Shown: positions 1 through 9,114 of the stretch, in pieces | Layout of the letters: the number at the start of each line of letters is the position of its first letter | Position numbering within the stretch: position 1 is the first letter of the stretch | NCBI RefSeq assembly: GCF_030814115.1 | Contig: NZ_JAUSUP010000001.1 | Span: 62,001 to 126,000, forward strand | Source of the DNA: Alkalibacillus filiformis | GTDB taxonomy: Bacteria > Bacillota > Bacilli > Bacillales > Alkalibacillaceae | Reading direction: 5' to 3' | DNA length: 64,000 nt | Position numbers and translations under genes: made by a program | Notes under the pieces: model-generated | What the model was told of the DNA's origin: nothing | Databases searched by the model: none | The model's input: the letters and a program-made list of their open reading frames with translations, nothing else

Positions 1-66
1 GCGTTTCCTTTGCACACTGACTACTAATGGCCTACATTAGATGTTAATACTAAAGGAGGCATTTTC

Positions 67-351
67 ATGGATGTTTATATAAACGATTATTTAATAACAG
101 CAGAGGATTTTGAGTCTAGTCAAATTTATGTTGCCGCTGAAGTCAAAAGGTTAATTAAGTTCAGTTTTAAGGTGAAACACGAAGATTATCATGACGTGAC
201 TACGTTACTGTATAAAAATGATTTCCATGTATCAGTACCAGGTGAGCAAATCAACATGGAAGCAACGATTTACAATTATTCGACGTCGTTTACAAATCTA
301 TATGAAGAAGGTTCTGTAGGAGATTTTTATTTAATGCTGGTAGAAAAATAA
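67..351 (+). CDS. DUF3219 family protein (YkvR-like)
   Basis: A 94-residue cytosolic protein without signal peptide or membrane segment. The central stretch around residues 40-58 (YHDVTTLLYKNDF) and the later NYSTS..TNLYEEG..GDF segment match my memory of the small Bacillus DUF3219 family, typified by B. subtilis YkvR. The function of that family is unknown. The ATG lies seven bases after a clear AAAGGAGG site. It stands alone ahead of the lipoprotein gene, with no terminator visible between them. The family call rests on recall, not on a search. Confidence 0.75.
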   Translation: MDVYINDYLITAEDFESSQIYVAAEVKRLIKFSFKVKHEDYHDVTTLLYKNDFHVSVPGEQINMEATIYNYSTSFTNLYEEGSVGDFYLMLVEK

Positions 352-440
352 TCCGTTTGAATAAGAGTAGTCACATGAAATAAGGGAAAAATACTATTTA
401 ATGCCAACAACTAAGCAGTGTATTAGAAAGGCTGGTCAAA

Positions 441-2054
441 GTGAACAGACCCTTTATTATTTTTCTCTTATTAGTATTGTTTAGTTTAACTTCAGGTTGT
501 TCAAATGATTCTGCTGAGAATGAAAAGGATCAAGAACAGGTGGATAGTTCATTTTCTGATAAAAAGGTCGTCATGGTTATGATTGATTCATTGATGGATC
601 ATACATTAAATCATGTTATTGAAGAAGGCGATGCACCTGCCCTGCAATTTTTAAAAGAGAACGGTCAGTACTATCCAGAATTAGTTGCGCCTGCACCGAG
701 TATGTCAGTTACCATTGAGAGTACAATTCTTACAGGTGAAATGCCTGATCAACATCACGTTCCAGGCCTTTCTTGGTATGATGATAAAGCCGATCGTATT
801 GTTAACTACGGAACGACGTGGCAATTTTGGGTAAAAAATGACTTCACCGAATCAACATATGATGTATTATACCGTTTGAATAATGAGCATCTAAACAAAG
901 ACGTCACAACAATTTTTGAAGATCTAGATGATGAAGGATTAACTTCAGGTTCCATTAATCTTGTGGTATATCGTGGTAATCATACTCATCAACTCAATGT
1001 TCCGTTATTTTTAGACGAAGTAACTGATTTACCTGAAACAGTCGAAACGAAAGGACCTAACGTATTAGCGTTAGGGCGCGTGACTAAACCTGAGATTATT
1101 GAAGATGATGAGAACTTATCTGATAGTTTATTTAAACGTATTGGGTTTCAAGATGAATATTCAATGGAAGTCGCTCAACAGCTAATCGCACAAGATGATC
1201 AACCTGACTTTACTTTTATATTTTTCCCGAAAAATGACCGAGAAACGCATAAGAAAAGTCCAAGTTATACTGGTGGAGTTGAGGATGCTGATGGCTATTT
1301 ACAAGGCATATTAAACAGTTATAACAGTTGGGAAGAAGCATTAGAAGAAAATATCTTCATTGTATTTGGTGACCACGGACAAGACCAAATGCTTGAAAAA
1401 GGAGAAGATATCGCGATAGATCTAGAAAGTCTCTATAATCATTATAGCCTTTCTAAATTAGGTGAACCAGTCAGTCAAGGTGATGTTGCGTTTGGGATTA
1501 ATCAGCGTTCAGCTTATGTATATGATGTACATGATGCTGACCTGCTCCCAGAACTAGCTGAACATTCTTTACAGGATGACCGAATTGATTTTGTGGCTTG
1601 GCAAGAAGGGGATGAAGTTCGTGTCATTAGCCCTAATGATGAAGTGTCTTTATACTTTAAAGAAAATGGTGAATGGGTAGACCCATATAATCAAAGCTGG
1701 TCGATCGAAGGTAATGAACAGATTTTAGATTTAGACATGAACGGAAATGAAGTAGTCTATTCTAATTATCCAGATGTTCTTAACCACATAATGACAGCAT
1801 TAAATAGTCATGACACACCTAAAATCATGTTAGCTGCTAAACCAGGACATTCTTTTCGGGCAGAAGGAATTACAATTCATGAAGCCGGTGGAGAACATGG
1901 AGGGCTTCATCGAAATGACTTACTGGCTTCTATGATTGTAACTGGTACAGATCAAACACCCGAATATATCCGTATGGTGGATTTGAAAGAGTATATTTTA
2001 AAGTTATTGACCGATGATTCCGAACCAATAAATGATGAAACCTCCCTGAATTAA
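441..2054 (+). CDS. Secreted alkaline-phosphatase-superfamily (nucleotide pyrophosphatase/phosphodiesterase-type) lipoprotein
   Basis: Residues 1-20 form a lipoprotein signal with the lipobox LTSGC (Cys20), so the mature enzyme should sit on the outer face of the membrane. Residues 42-110 carry the alkaline phosphatase/phosphodiesterase core: VVMVMIDSLMD for the first metal site, then the APSMSVTIEST segment that supplies the nucleophilic Ser/Thr. The later FGDHGQD (about residue 310) and EHGG (about residue 490) supply further metal ligands. The closest broad family is type I phosphodiesterase/nucleotide pyrophosphatase; the natural substrate is unknown. The start is GTG, after AGAAAGG. The product is very acidic, as expected for an exported protein of a salt-adapted bacterium. 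A hairpin overlaps the stop codon region. Confidence 0.8.
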   Translation: MNRPFIIFLLLVLFSLTSGCSNDSAENEKDQEQVDSSFSDKKVVMVMIDSLMDHTLNHVIEEGDAPALQFLKENGQYYPELVAPAPSMSVTIESTILTGEMPDQHHVPGLSWYDDKADRIVNYGTTWQFWVKNDFTESTYDVLYRLNNEHLNKDVTTIFEDLDDEGLTSGSINLVVYRGNHTHQLNVPLFLDEVTDLPETVETKGPNVLALGRVTKPEIIEDDENLSDSLFKRIGFQDEYSMEVAQQLIAQDDQPDFTFIFFPKNDRETHKKSPSYTGGVEDADGYLQGILNSYNSWEEALEENIFIVFGDHGQDQMLEKGEDIAIDLESLYNHYSLSKLGEPVSQGDVAFGINQRSAYVYDVHDADLLPELAEHSLQDDRIDFVAWQEGDEVRVISPNDEVSLYFKENGEWVDPYNQSWSIEGNEQILDLDMNGNEVVYSNYPDVLNHIMTALNSHDTPKIMLAAKPGHSFRAEGITIHEAGGEHGGLHRNDLLASMIVTGTDQTPEYIRMVDLKEYILKLLTDDSEPINDETSLN

Positions 2055-2070
2055 TTGGGAGGTTTATTCG
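2038..2070. terminator. Bidirectional terminator between convergent genes
   Basis: Perfect stem AAACCTCCC / GGGAGGTTT (2038-2046 and 2057-2065) with a ten-base loop. It overlaps the stop codon of the phosphodiesterase gene and lies just before the stop of the convergent glycosyltransferase gene. Confidence 0.8.
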
Positions 2071-2076
2071 TTAAGC

Positions 2077-3195
2077 TTATTGATAGATGAGGTCTACAAT
2101 GCTTTTTACACTTCTTTGAGGATCTAATTTTTGTTGGAATTGACTAATTTTATCACGAACCCTATTAATATCATCAGGGTCATAAAGTAATTTATAAATG
2201 TAATCATCAATCATCGCATCGTCTGATAACTTAATGGCTAGCCCTTGATTCACAAAGAATTGGCAGTTTTCTTCTTCGTGTCCGAGAAGCGGTTGGTAAA
2301 TAAGTAGAGGGACCCCTTTGGAAATCGCCTCAAAACAGGTTGAACCACCAGGCTTAGTGATTAATAAATCAGCAGCCCCCATCCATTGATCGACATCTTC
2401 AGTATAGCCCAAAATATTAATGTTGGAATGAAGTAAATCTTTATTGTTCAATAGAGAATCTTTTAGTTTATCATTTTTGCCTGTACAAACAATAATCTGT
2501 AGTTTCTCTTTCCACTTCGATAAGATTTTCGTTATTTCAGGTATACCACCTAGTCCTAGCCCACCGCCCATAATGAGGACAGTAGGTAATTGTTCATTCA
2601 AGCTTAACCGTTTTCTAACTTGGTGCTTGTTTTCGTTAGAAGAGAACTTAGGGTCAACTGGGATGCCAGTCACATTGATTCGGTTTGATGGGATTCCCAT
2701 ATTCATAATTTGACCTTTAACATCTTGAGTTGGTACAAAATAAAGGTCAACTTCAGGTTGAACCCAAATTCCGTGAGCAAAACAGTCTGTTACGATGGTA
2801 CATTGTTTTACATCAAAACCTAGTCTCTTTTTCCGCGCAACAGTTGAGCTACAAAATGGGTGCGTGCAAATAACTAAGTCTGGATTGTATTGTTCAAGAA
2901 GATCTTCAATTTTACGATGAAATAGTTGATAAATAAAATTTTGTAATGAAATCGATACAGGCTGATGCTGTTGAAAATGGTATAACTTTCGCCATAAAGA
3001 CGGTAATTGCGTGCTTAACTTTTGATAGGAGTGGACGAACACAGAAGTAACAAATGGTTTTAGAACGCTTCCTAATTCCATAATTTTTATGTCGACTGAA
3101 GAATCATACATAGAGATTCTTTGTGCGATGCCTTCAGCAACCTTTGTATGCCCTAAGCCGAATGGTTCTGACAAGATAAGGATCTTCTTCTGCAT
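2077..3195 (-). CDS. GT-B glycosyltransferase, UgtP/MGDG-synthase-like
   Basis: A 372-residue glycosyltransferase of the MurG/MGDG-synthase type. The N-terminal domain starts ILILSEPFGLGHTKVAEG, the glycine-rich acceptor-side loop of the diacylglycerol glucosyltransferase group. The C-terminal domain has LIMGGGLGLGG near residue 210 and the nucleotide-sugar signature LLITKPGGSTCFEA near 280, followed by the conserved HEEENCQFF. Relatives transfer glucose or galactose from UDP-sugars to diacylglycerol, or act in cell-envelope glycan synthesis. Which acceptor is used cannot be read from sequence. There are no membrane segments, so peripheral membrane attachment is likely. The ATG follows GAGGGAAAG. 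It is a single gene, convergent with the upstream lipoprotein. Confidence 0.75.
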   Translation of the reverse strand: MQKKILILSEPFGLGHTKVAEGIAQRISMYDSSVDIKIMELGSVLKPFVTSVFVHSYQKLSTQLPSLWRKLYHFQQHQPVSISLQNFIYQLFHRKIEDLLEQYNPDLVICTHPFCSSTVARKKRLGFDVKQCTIVTDCFAHGIWVQPEVDLYFVPTQDVKGQIMNMGIPSNRINVTGIPVDPKFSSNENKHQVRKRLSLNEQLPTVLIMGGGLGLGGIPEITKILSKWKEKLQIIVCTGKNDKLKDSLLNNKDLLHSNINILGYTEDVDQWMGAADLLITKPGGSTCFEAISKGVPLLIYQPLLGHEEENCQFFVNQGLAIKLSDDAMIDDYIYKLLYDPDDINRVRDKISQFQQKLDPQRSVKSIVDLIYQ

Positions 3196-3434
3196 GACTT
3201 TCCCTCACTATAATGTATTATCCTTAGAGTGCACCATTTAGAGGGTGACTAATCATATTGTCTATAGATGTTATTAGATTTTGTTTAGAAAAACTTTTCA
3301 TTGAAGCGCAACTTTATGTAAGGTCAATTTTATGAGCTACACTAATGCGACTAATTGTAATCATTATATTGCTTTGAATAATTATGATTAAGTAAGGGGA
3401 TTAAAATAGTAAAAGGTTAAAAGATGGTGAGGAA

Positions 3435-3893
3435 ATGAAAAGAGGAATAGTAACAGCACTTTCAGCGATTGGCATTGCTCAAGGTTTGAAAATCTTTACT
3501 CATAAAAAAGTTTCAGGAAGTTGGGATGTGAAACAAGCAGGCATGTCTGGTGGGATGCCAAGCTCCCATTCAGCTGGCGTTTCAGCACTCACCTCTTATA
3601 TGGCAGCAAGTAGAGGAGTTTTTCATACTGAAACAGCTTTAGCAACCATCTTTGGAATTATTGTCATGTATGATGCACAAGGAATTCGTCGACATACTGG
3701 TGAAATTGCTCAAATCGTCAATGATTTAGAAGGTCATTTCGAAGAACTTTCAGGAAATTATCCAAGCTTTCAATTTGTTAAAAAGGATAAAGAGTTAGAA
3801 GAGGTCTTAGGTCATCAACCGATCGAAGTGCTTGGTGGAGCTTTATTAGGCTCCTTAATTGGACTGATTACAGCCAATTTAGAGAAGAGGTAA
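3435..3893 (+). CDS. Divergent PAP2-family membrane protein (YuiD/DUF212)
   Basis: A 152-residue protein with the PAP2-like signature GMPSSHSAGVSALTSY at residues 38-53 and a second conserved segment, DAQGIRRHTGEIAQ, at about 77-90. Together these are typical of the YuiD/DUF212 family (acid phosphatase/vanadium haloperoxidase-related). The C terminus has a hydrophobic membrane-type stretch. A lipid phosphatase-like role is possible but unproven. The start has GGTGAGG upstream. The 240-base upstream region is AT-rich and shows no other gene. Confidence 0.85.
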   Translation: MKRGIVTALSAIGIAQGLKIFTHKKVSGSWDVKQAGMSGGMPSSHSAGVSALTSYMAASRGVFHTETALATIFGIIVMYDAQGIRRHTGEIAQIVNDLEGHFEELSGNYPSFQFVKKDKELEEVLGHQPIEVLGGALLGSLIGLITANLEKR

Positions 3894-3942
3894 CATTCCA
3901 TTGAATTTAATGATTACGAAAATCGTGTATAACGATATAAAA

Positions 3943-3977
3943 AACACAGGATGAATTCATTGAGAATTCTCCTGCGT
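3943..3977. terminator. Terminator between convergent genes
   Basis: Imperfect hairpin AACACAGGATGAATTC / GAATTCTCCTGCGTT with a short loop and T-rich flank (AAATTTTTC) to the right. It lies between the convergent yuiD-like and dehydrogenase genes. Confidence 0.6.
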
Positions 3978-4007
3978 TATAAATTTTTCGTTCTCCAGCT
4001 TTGTAGT

Positions 4008-4733
4008 TTAAAACGGATTCGTCGCCCATTGTAACGACTGCTTAATGAAAATACGTTGGTTAAGCTTGAGCTGCGCCACCATATATTCAGCTAAGTCTTC
4101 AGGCTGCATGAGTTTCTCAGGATCGTTCTTTTCATCTAGCTCCTCACCAAATGGCAATTCTGTCGCAACTAGGCTCGGGTTCATCGTAAATACGCGAATG
4201 TTATGTGGACGAACTTCTTGCATTAACGCTTCTGACATGCCTTGAACAGCAAATTTAGAAGCGGAATAAGCAGATGTTCCAGCTGTAGCTTTTAGACCAC
4301 TACTAGAAGAGATGTTAATAATATCACCGCGATCTTCATCAATCATAGATGGCAAGACAGCACGTGTGACGTTGTACATGCCAAAGACATTGACGTCAAA
4401 AATTCTGCGCCATTCTTCAGGGTCTGTTTCTAAGAATTTACCGTATGAAGCAATACCAGCATTGTTAATTAAAATGTCTGGTGTACCTAATGTTGAGGCT
4501 AAGTTTTTAATGGTTTGGTCTACCGCTGTCAAATCAGAAACATCTACAATCCCAATATCAACATTAACCCCATATTTTTTCACTTCTTCAGCGACTTTTT
4601 CTAGCTTACTTTCTTGCCTAGCAATTAAGCCGACATTCACACCTTCTTTAGCTAATTCGATAGCTGTTGCTCGTCCAATTCCTTGGCTAGCTCCTGTAAT
4701 ATATGCAATTTTACCTTCTAATTTTTGACCCAT
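4008..4733 (-). CDS. Short-chain dehydrogenase/reductase (FabG-like)
   Basis: Classical SDR of 241 residues. It has the nucleotide-binding motif TGASQGIG at about residues 13-20, NNAGIA near 90, and the catalytic Ser (ISSSSG, near 142) with YSASK near 155. The fold, length and motifs fit 3-oxoacyl-ACP-reductase-like NAD(P)H oxidoreductases. The substrate is not determinable from sequence. I place the start at the ATG at 4733, preceded by GGAGTG, rather than the GTG one codon upstream. It is transcribed alone, divergent from the AbgT gene. Confidence 0.85.
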   Translation of the reverse strand: MGQKLEGKIAYITGASQGIGRATAIELAKEGVNVGLIARQESKLEKVAEEVKKYGVNVDIGIVDVSDLTAVDQTIKNLASTLGTPDILINNAGIASYGKFLETDPEEWRRIFDVNVFGMYNVTRAVLPSMIDEDRGDIINISSSSGLKATAGTSAYSASKFAVQGMSEALMQEVRPHNIRVFTMNPSLVATELPFGEELDEKNDPEKLMQPEDLAEYMVAQLKLNQRIFIKQSLQWATNPF

Positions 4734-4941
4734 CACCTGTCACTCCTTTAAAGCTAGTATAGTATTTAGTTTAACTTTGATACACGAATGATTTCAAAAA
4801 TTTCGCCTTTTCGATGTGGTGAATTTTATAGAGAAATACCCTTCCTAAATTTCGACAAATTTTATATAATATCGTTTGTCCAAACTAAGAAATTATCTAA
4901 ATATTTATAAATTGGGAGAAAGAGAAAGGTAGGGACTTCGT

Positions 4942-6464
4942 ATGGAGGAGAAGCGTCGTGGGTTCTTTCAACGATTCCTTGATGTCATCGAGCGTACAGG
5001 CAACAAACTCCCACATCCGGTAACATTATTTGCGATCTTAGCATTAATGGTACTTGTGGCGTCTGCAATCGTTTCGAACATGGGGCTATCAGTTGAACAC
5101 CCTGGGGATGAAAGTGACGTAACAGTTAACAACTTATTAAACACAGAAGGTATTCGCTATATTTTTGGAAGTATGGTCGATAACTTTATCGGATTCGCTC
5201 CGCTTGGCGTTGTATTAGCGACAATGTTAGGTATCGGTATTGCTGAAAGATCAGGACTTATTAGTGCAGCATTACGCGGGTTTGTATTATCAGTACCTGG
5301 TTTCTTAATTACAGCGGGAATTGTTTTTGCTGGTATTATGTCGAGTGTAGCATCAGATGCTGGTTACGTTGTATTACCACCATTAGGTGCAGTTATCTTT
5401 GCCGCATTAGGTCGTCACCCGTTAGCTGGTTTAGCAGCAGCATTCGCTGGTGTATCAGCCGGTTTCAGTGCGAACCTTTTCTTATCGGCAACTGACGCAA
5501 TGTTAGGTGAAATTACAATTGAAGCAGCGGCAATCGTAAATCCTGCATACGCTGAGACGATGAACATCGCGATGAACTACTGGTTCATAATAGCTTCAGT
5601 CATTATTCTGACTCTTGTTGGTTGGTTCGTTACTGAGAAGATTGTTGAACCACGTCTTGGAGAATATAAAGGCGAATATCGTGAGGAACTAACTGGTTTA
5701 GAAGCTACAGAAAAGAAAGGCCTTGTATGGGCAACTGTTTCTGGTTTAGTCACAGCCATTGGTTTTGCATTACTAGTGCTACTTCCAAACGGACCTTTAC
5801 GTGCAGATGATGGTGGTATTATCCAATCACCATTTTGGATTCACTCGTTCCAATTATTTTAATCCTGTTCTTCGTACCAGGGCTTGTCTATGGTATTGTA
5901 ACGAAGGCAATTAAAAGTGATAAAGACGTGGCGAACCAACTGTCTGATACGATGGCAGCCATGGGTATGTTTATTGTCCTTGCTTTCACAGCAGGTCAGT
6001 TCGTCGCATACTTCAATGAGTCAAACATGGGTCTAGTATTAGGTGTATTAGGTGCAGAGTTTCTTGAAGCCGCGAACTTTACCGGTGTTCCATTAATTGT
6101 TGCGTTTATTTTCGTCGTAGGTGTCATTAACTTATTCGTCGGAAGTGCAACAGCAAAATGGGCCATGTTAGCACCTGTATTCGTGCCAATTATGATGCAA
6201 TTAGGTTATTCACCTGAAATGGCACAAATGGCATACAGAATTTCAGATTCAGCAACTAATATTATTACACCATTACTACCGTACTTCGCGATTATTATCG
6301 CGTTTGCGCAACGTTACAGCAAGAACATGGGGATTGGTACACTGATTTCAGTTATGTTCCCATACTCAATTGCATTCATGATCGTTTGGACAATCATGTT
6401 AATTGGTTGGATGTTCCTTGGTCTTGAACTAGGACCTGGTTCTCCGATTCTCTATAATGAGTAA
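4942..6464 (+). pseudogene. AbgT-family transporter, broken by a one-base frameshift
   Basis: The two halves together give the full length of about 507 residues expected for AbgT (p-aminobenzoyl-glutamate/antimetabolite transporters). They contain many membrane helices and the family's glycine-rich segments, for example FIGFAPLGVVLATMLGIGIAER in the first half and the C-terminal GSATAKWAMLAPVFVPI. The first frame runs from 4942 and shifts at the four-T run at 5833-5836. One more T would read SPFLDSLVP and restore the frame into the second half, which stays open to 6464. The absence of any other damage means either a very recent mutation or a homopolymer sequencing error. If intact, the protein would be an inner-membrane exporter or importer. 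Confidence 0.85.
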
Positions 6465-6469
6465 TAGTT

Positions 6470-6506
6470 ATAACCTCTCCATGTGACAATGGGGAGGTTA
6501 TTTTTT
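6470..6506 (+). terminator. Rho-independent terminator after abgT-like gene
   Basis: Stem ATAACCTCTCCAT / ATGGGGAGGTTAT with one wobble pair, followed by six T. Confidence 0.85.
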
Positions 6507-6569
6507 GCACTTTTACGAATAACAAGCCATCATATATAATAAATAGACTAGTAGAAACGTGAGGTGAGG

Positions 6570-6968
6570 ATGGTGAAGTTTGTAGAAAAGTTGATCATAT
6601 CATTTGTCAGTGCACTTATATTTACAGTCATTGCACCTCAATTAGGAGGATCATTTCTGACGTTCTTTTGGGTAACATTTTTGATTATGCTTACTTTAGG
6701 ACAATTGCTAGATTTCTTTGTGAAATATATCGTCGATCATGATCGTTTTAGAAGTGCAATCTATCGCTACTTAGCAAGTGTTTTCTTGTATGCTTACGGT
6801 GGGGTACTTATTTTAGCGAGCCTTTCTTTAGTAGTAGAACAATTATCGCCACTTGAACTTTCTCACTTAATCGTGCTAGGTGTGCTTCCAGCTTGGATCT
6901 ATTTTCATCTAGATATTGTCATTAAGCGTTTGTTACCCAAGTTGAGTGAACGTATTGTACAAGAATGA
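6570..6968 (+). CDS. Four-helix membrane protein of unknown function
   Basis: About 132 residues with four hydrophobic helices (roughly residues 8-26, 29-50, 69-89 and 101-118). It ends in a basic and then acidic tail. I do not recognise the family. GTG (6564), ATG (6570) and GTG (6573) are all possible starts in one frame. An AGGTGAGG lies so close that the last two are the most reasonable. It follows a terminator and so has its own promoter, which I cannot pinpoint. Confidence 0.6.
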   Translation: MVKFVEKLIISFVSALIFTVIAPQLGGSFLTFFWVTFLIMLTLGQLLDFFVKYIVDHDRFRSAIYRYLASVFLYAYGGVLILASLSLVVEQLSPLELSHLIVLGVLPAWIYFHLDIVIKRLLPKLSERIVQE

Positions 6969-7031
6969 AATCGCATGTCTCAAAATAAAAATCGCTCATT
7001 AGTCTATTTGTGAACGATGTAAAAAGCGAAA

Positions 7032-7403
7032 CTATTCTTCTATGTTTACATTCAAAAAGATATTAATCGCAAAAACAATCACAGCAATGACGACACCGAT
7101 TGCCCCGATACTTACAAGCGGTAGCCACTGAAGGTGTCCAGCTAAAACAAGAAAGAGTCCGAGCATCATAACGGGTAAAGCAATGTTGTGCATCCAAAAG
7201 TGGACTTTACCAAGCGGACTCATACCTGCTCTTGGGAATATTAAATATAAGATCCCTGCTAGAGTCATAGACGTCCAACCGAGTAAATTGATGTGGGCAT
7301 GAACACTTGTATAAATGTATTGTCCAGTCATAGACATATATAAACCTAATAAAACGCCAATAACAAAATAAACAACTGATATTTTAATTAACTTAATCCC
7401 CAT
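7032..7403 (-). CDS. Single-domain heme-copper-oxidase subunit I-like membrane protein
   Basis: 123 residues, four membrane segments, with histidines in VHAHINLLGW (about residue 36) and HFWMHNIALP (about 71). These resemble the helix ends of cbb3/NorB-type subunit I. At a quarter of the size of a real subunit I it cannot hold the full heme-copper centre. Such short homologues are common in Bacillaceae, and their role is unknown. I start at the ATG at 7403 because AAGGAGGTGAT sits immediately upstream; a longer reading frame extends to 7478 but lacks support. Confidence 0.65.
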   Translation of the reverse strand: MGIKLIKISVVYFVIGVLLGLYMSMTGQYIYTSVHAHINLLGWTSMTLAGILYLIFPRAGMSPLGKVHFWMHNIALPVMMLGLFLVLAGHLQWLPLVSIGAIGVVIAVIVFAINIFLNVNIEE

Positions 7404-7592
7404 ATCATCACCTCCTTCAGTTATATGTATGACTTCGTAATTAGGAAGTATGTGTGTGAAAAAAGTAAAACTTAACATAGATTTAACCTTTACGTTTTAA
7501 ACTAGTTTTGGAGATTATATGAGATACAACTGAACTCTAACAAGAATCCTACATAAGGTAATTAAAGTTTTCTTTTTTAGGGGGAGAATGTT

Positions 7593-7754
7593 GTGCACGA
7601 CGGAAGAAAGCAAAATGGGGTAGGCGGCTTAAAGCAGCAACACAAAAAGTTAGACCGTGGGTGGTTCAACTTAATGAAAGAGGCTGAAGCGATTGGTTTA
7701 ACGCCAAAAGAGGTCCAGCAGTTTTTACAAGAGCGCCAAAAGGTAAAGAAATAG
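7593..7754 (+). CDS. SinI-like anti-repressor domain protein
   Basis: A 53-residue protein starting with GTG after a GGGGGAG site. Residues 20-50 (LDRGWFNLMKEAEAIGLTPKE and onward) match the helical hook of SinI, the B. subtilis antagonist of the biofilm master repressor SinR, and the matching C-terminal SinR dimerisation domain. The N-terminal 18 residues are basic and glycine-rich. No SinR-type repressor with a helix-turn-helix is adjacent, so it is an orphan here. It could titrate a SinR homologue encoded elsewhere. The stop codon merges into the following terminator. Confidence 0.7.
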   Translation: MHDGRKQNGVGGLKQQHKKLDRGWFNLMKEAEAIGLTPKEVQQFLQERQKVKK

Positions 7755-7785
7755 CCGAATCCATCTGTGGACTCGGCTGTTTTTT
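7753..7785. terminator. Bidirectional terminator
   Basis: Stem AGCCGAATCCA / TGGACTCGGCT (7753-7779) followed by a seven-base T run. It separates the SinI-like gene from the convergent lipoprotein gene. Confidence 0.85.
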
Positions 7786-7788
7786 AGT

Positions 7789-8331
7789 TTAGTTTCCATA
7801 TGCATCGATAAGCTTTTCGATATAGTCGAACGCTTCATCTTCAATTTCATCAGCATCTCCTTGGATGTTGACATGAATGACCAGTTCTTCAAGCGAAATT
7901 ATACCGAAAAAGCCTTCAGGCGGCATATCATTAATCTCATAAGCTACATCGTGTCCGTTAATTTCGTGAATATCCATTTCGTCAGATTTATACTCTTCTA
8001 ATTGAAATTCATTTGGCTTAGGCTGAATTATAACACGGTATTTAGAATCACCTACGTATGGGCCGTAGACATACTCGACATCATCTCCTCGTTCATCTTC
8101 AACACTGCCTGATTGTAATTCACCATCCACTTGGCTGAAGTGTAAACCAACTTCGTCATCTGTTGTAATGTTAGCGGCAGTTAGCGTTAAATCATTAGGT
8201 TCAATTATGTGTACGTCGTAGCCAGCCTTTTCACTTAACTCCTTATCATAATCGCTGTAATCCGTACTTCCATTCCCGTTACAGGCTGATAAGATGAATA
8301 ACAGTACAAATAGCAACAAAACCTTTTTCAT
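7789..8331 (-). CDS. Acidic lipoprotein of unknown function
   Basis: 180 residues. A short signal ends in the lipobox ILSAC (Cys17), so the product should be membrane-anchored outside the cell. The mature part is strongly acidic and predicted mainly beta, with a C-terminal amphipathic helix. It loosely resembles DUF4367-type domains, which I cannot confirm. The ATG follows AGAGGTGAT. It is monocistronic. Confidence 0.7.
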   Translation of the reverse strand: MKKVLLLFVLLFILSACNGNGSTDYSDYDKELSEKAGYDVHIIEPNDLTLTAANITTDDEVGLHFSQVDGELQSGSVEDERGDDVEYVYGPYVGDSKYRVIIQPKPNEFQLEEYKSDEMDIHEINGHDVAYEINDMPPEGFFGIISLEELVIHVNIQGDADEIEDEAFDYIEKLIDAYGN

Positions 8332-8415
8332 AACATCACCTCTAAATTTTGGATTTATTACTATATTGTAACAAAAAATAAGGGGGAGTGAAGTTGAAAA
8401 CCATTCTCAATTAGA

Positions 8416-8445
8416 TTGACACCCCTTTCATTAACGTTATATAAT
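8416..8445 (+). promoter_or_regulatory. Sigma-A-type promoter for the nitroreductase gene
   Basis: A perfect TTGACA (8416-8421), an 18-base spacer and a perfect TATAAT (8440-8445), about 48 bases before the chosen start codon. Confidence 0.75.
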
Positions 8446-8492
8446 AACAGTGCTAAAAGGAAACGGACAACTTGATGAAAGGTGACATAGAT

Positions 8493-9068
8493 ATGGATAT
8501 TTTTGAGGCAATTCATGAAAGAAGAAGCATTGGTAAAGTGAAGGACAAGCCTGTTGAGGATGAGTTAATAGAGAAGATTTTAGAGGCAGGGACGTGGGCG
8601 CCGAATCATTTTAACACAGAACCGTGGAAATTTTACGTGTTAAAAGATGAAGGAAGAAGACCATTAGGCCGTACACTTGCTGACATTGCAAAAGAAGACA
8701 TGGAAGACCCAACAACACCTGAGTGTCAAGCAAAGTTAGAACGAATTGAGCAGAAACCATTTCGCGCACCAGTTATTATAACGGTAGCGGTAACACCGTC
8801 TGATCAAGACAAAGTCATTCCAATTGAAGAAGTAGGCGCGGTAAATTCCGCTGTTCAAAATATGTTACTAGCAGCACACGGTTTAGGCTTAGGCGCGATA
8901 TGGCGCACAGGTAAGCCTACGTATCATCCGAAAATGAAAAACTTGTTCGGCTTAAGAGAACAAGATGAAGTACTAGGCTTCATTTATATTGGATATCCTG
9001 AACAAAAGAAAGAAAAAGGAACGCGTACACCTTTTCAAGAGAAAACAACGTGGATTACAACTGATTAG
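8493..9068 (+). CDS. Nitroreductase family protein
   Basis: 191 residues with the FMN-binding arrangement of the nitroreductase family: IHERRSIGKVKDKP near the N terminus (Arg-Arg-Ser binding the FMN phosphate), APNHFNTEPWKFYV at about 38-51, and AVNSAVQNMLLAAHGLGLGAIWRTG at about 119-143. Members reduce nitro compounds, quinones or flavins with NAD(P)H; the substrate is unknown. I take the ATG at 8493 because AAAGGTGA is correctly spaced before it. The reading frame extends seven codons further upstream to a TTG. Confidence 0.85.
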   Translation: MDIFEAIHERRSIGKVKDKPVEDELIEKILEAGTWAPNHFNTEPWKFYVLKDEGRRPLGRTLADIAKEDMEDPTTPECQAKLERIEQKPFRAPVIITVAVTPSDQDKVIPIEEVGAVNSAVQNMLLAAHGLGLGAIWRTGKPTYHPKMKNLFGLREQDEVLGFIYIGYPEQKKEKGTRTPFQEKTTWITTD

Positions 9069-9082
9069 AGTGAATTAACGGG

Positions 9083-9112
9083 AAAGAGCCTTACGTCGAT
9101 GTAAGGCTCTTT
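9083..9112. terminator. Bidirectional terminator
   Basis: Perfect 12-bp stem AAAGAGCCTTAC / GTAAGGCTCTTT around a six-base loop, between convergent genes. Confidence 0.9.
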
Positions 9113-9114
9113 GT

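Noticed and set aside
2444-2713. 89-codon plus frame inside the glycosyltransferase gene
   Set aside because: Shadow of a clearly coding minus-strand gene with no ribosome site.
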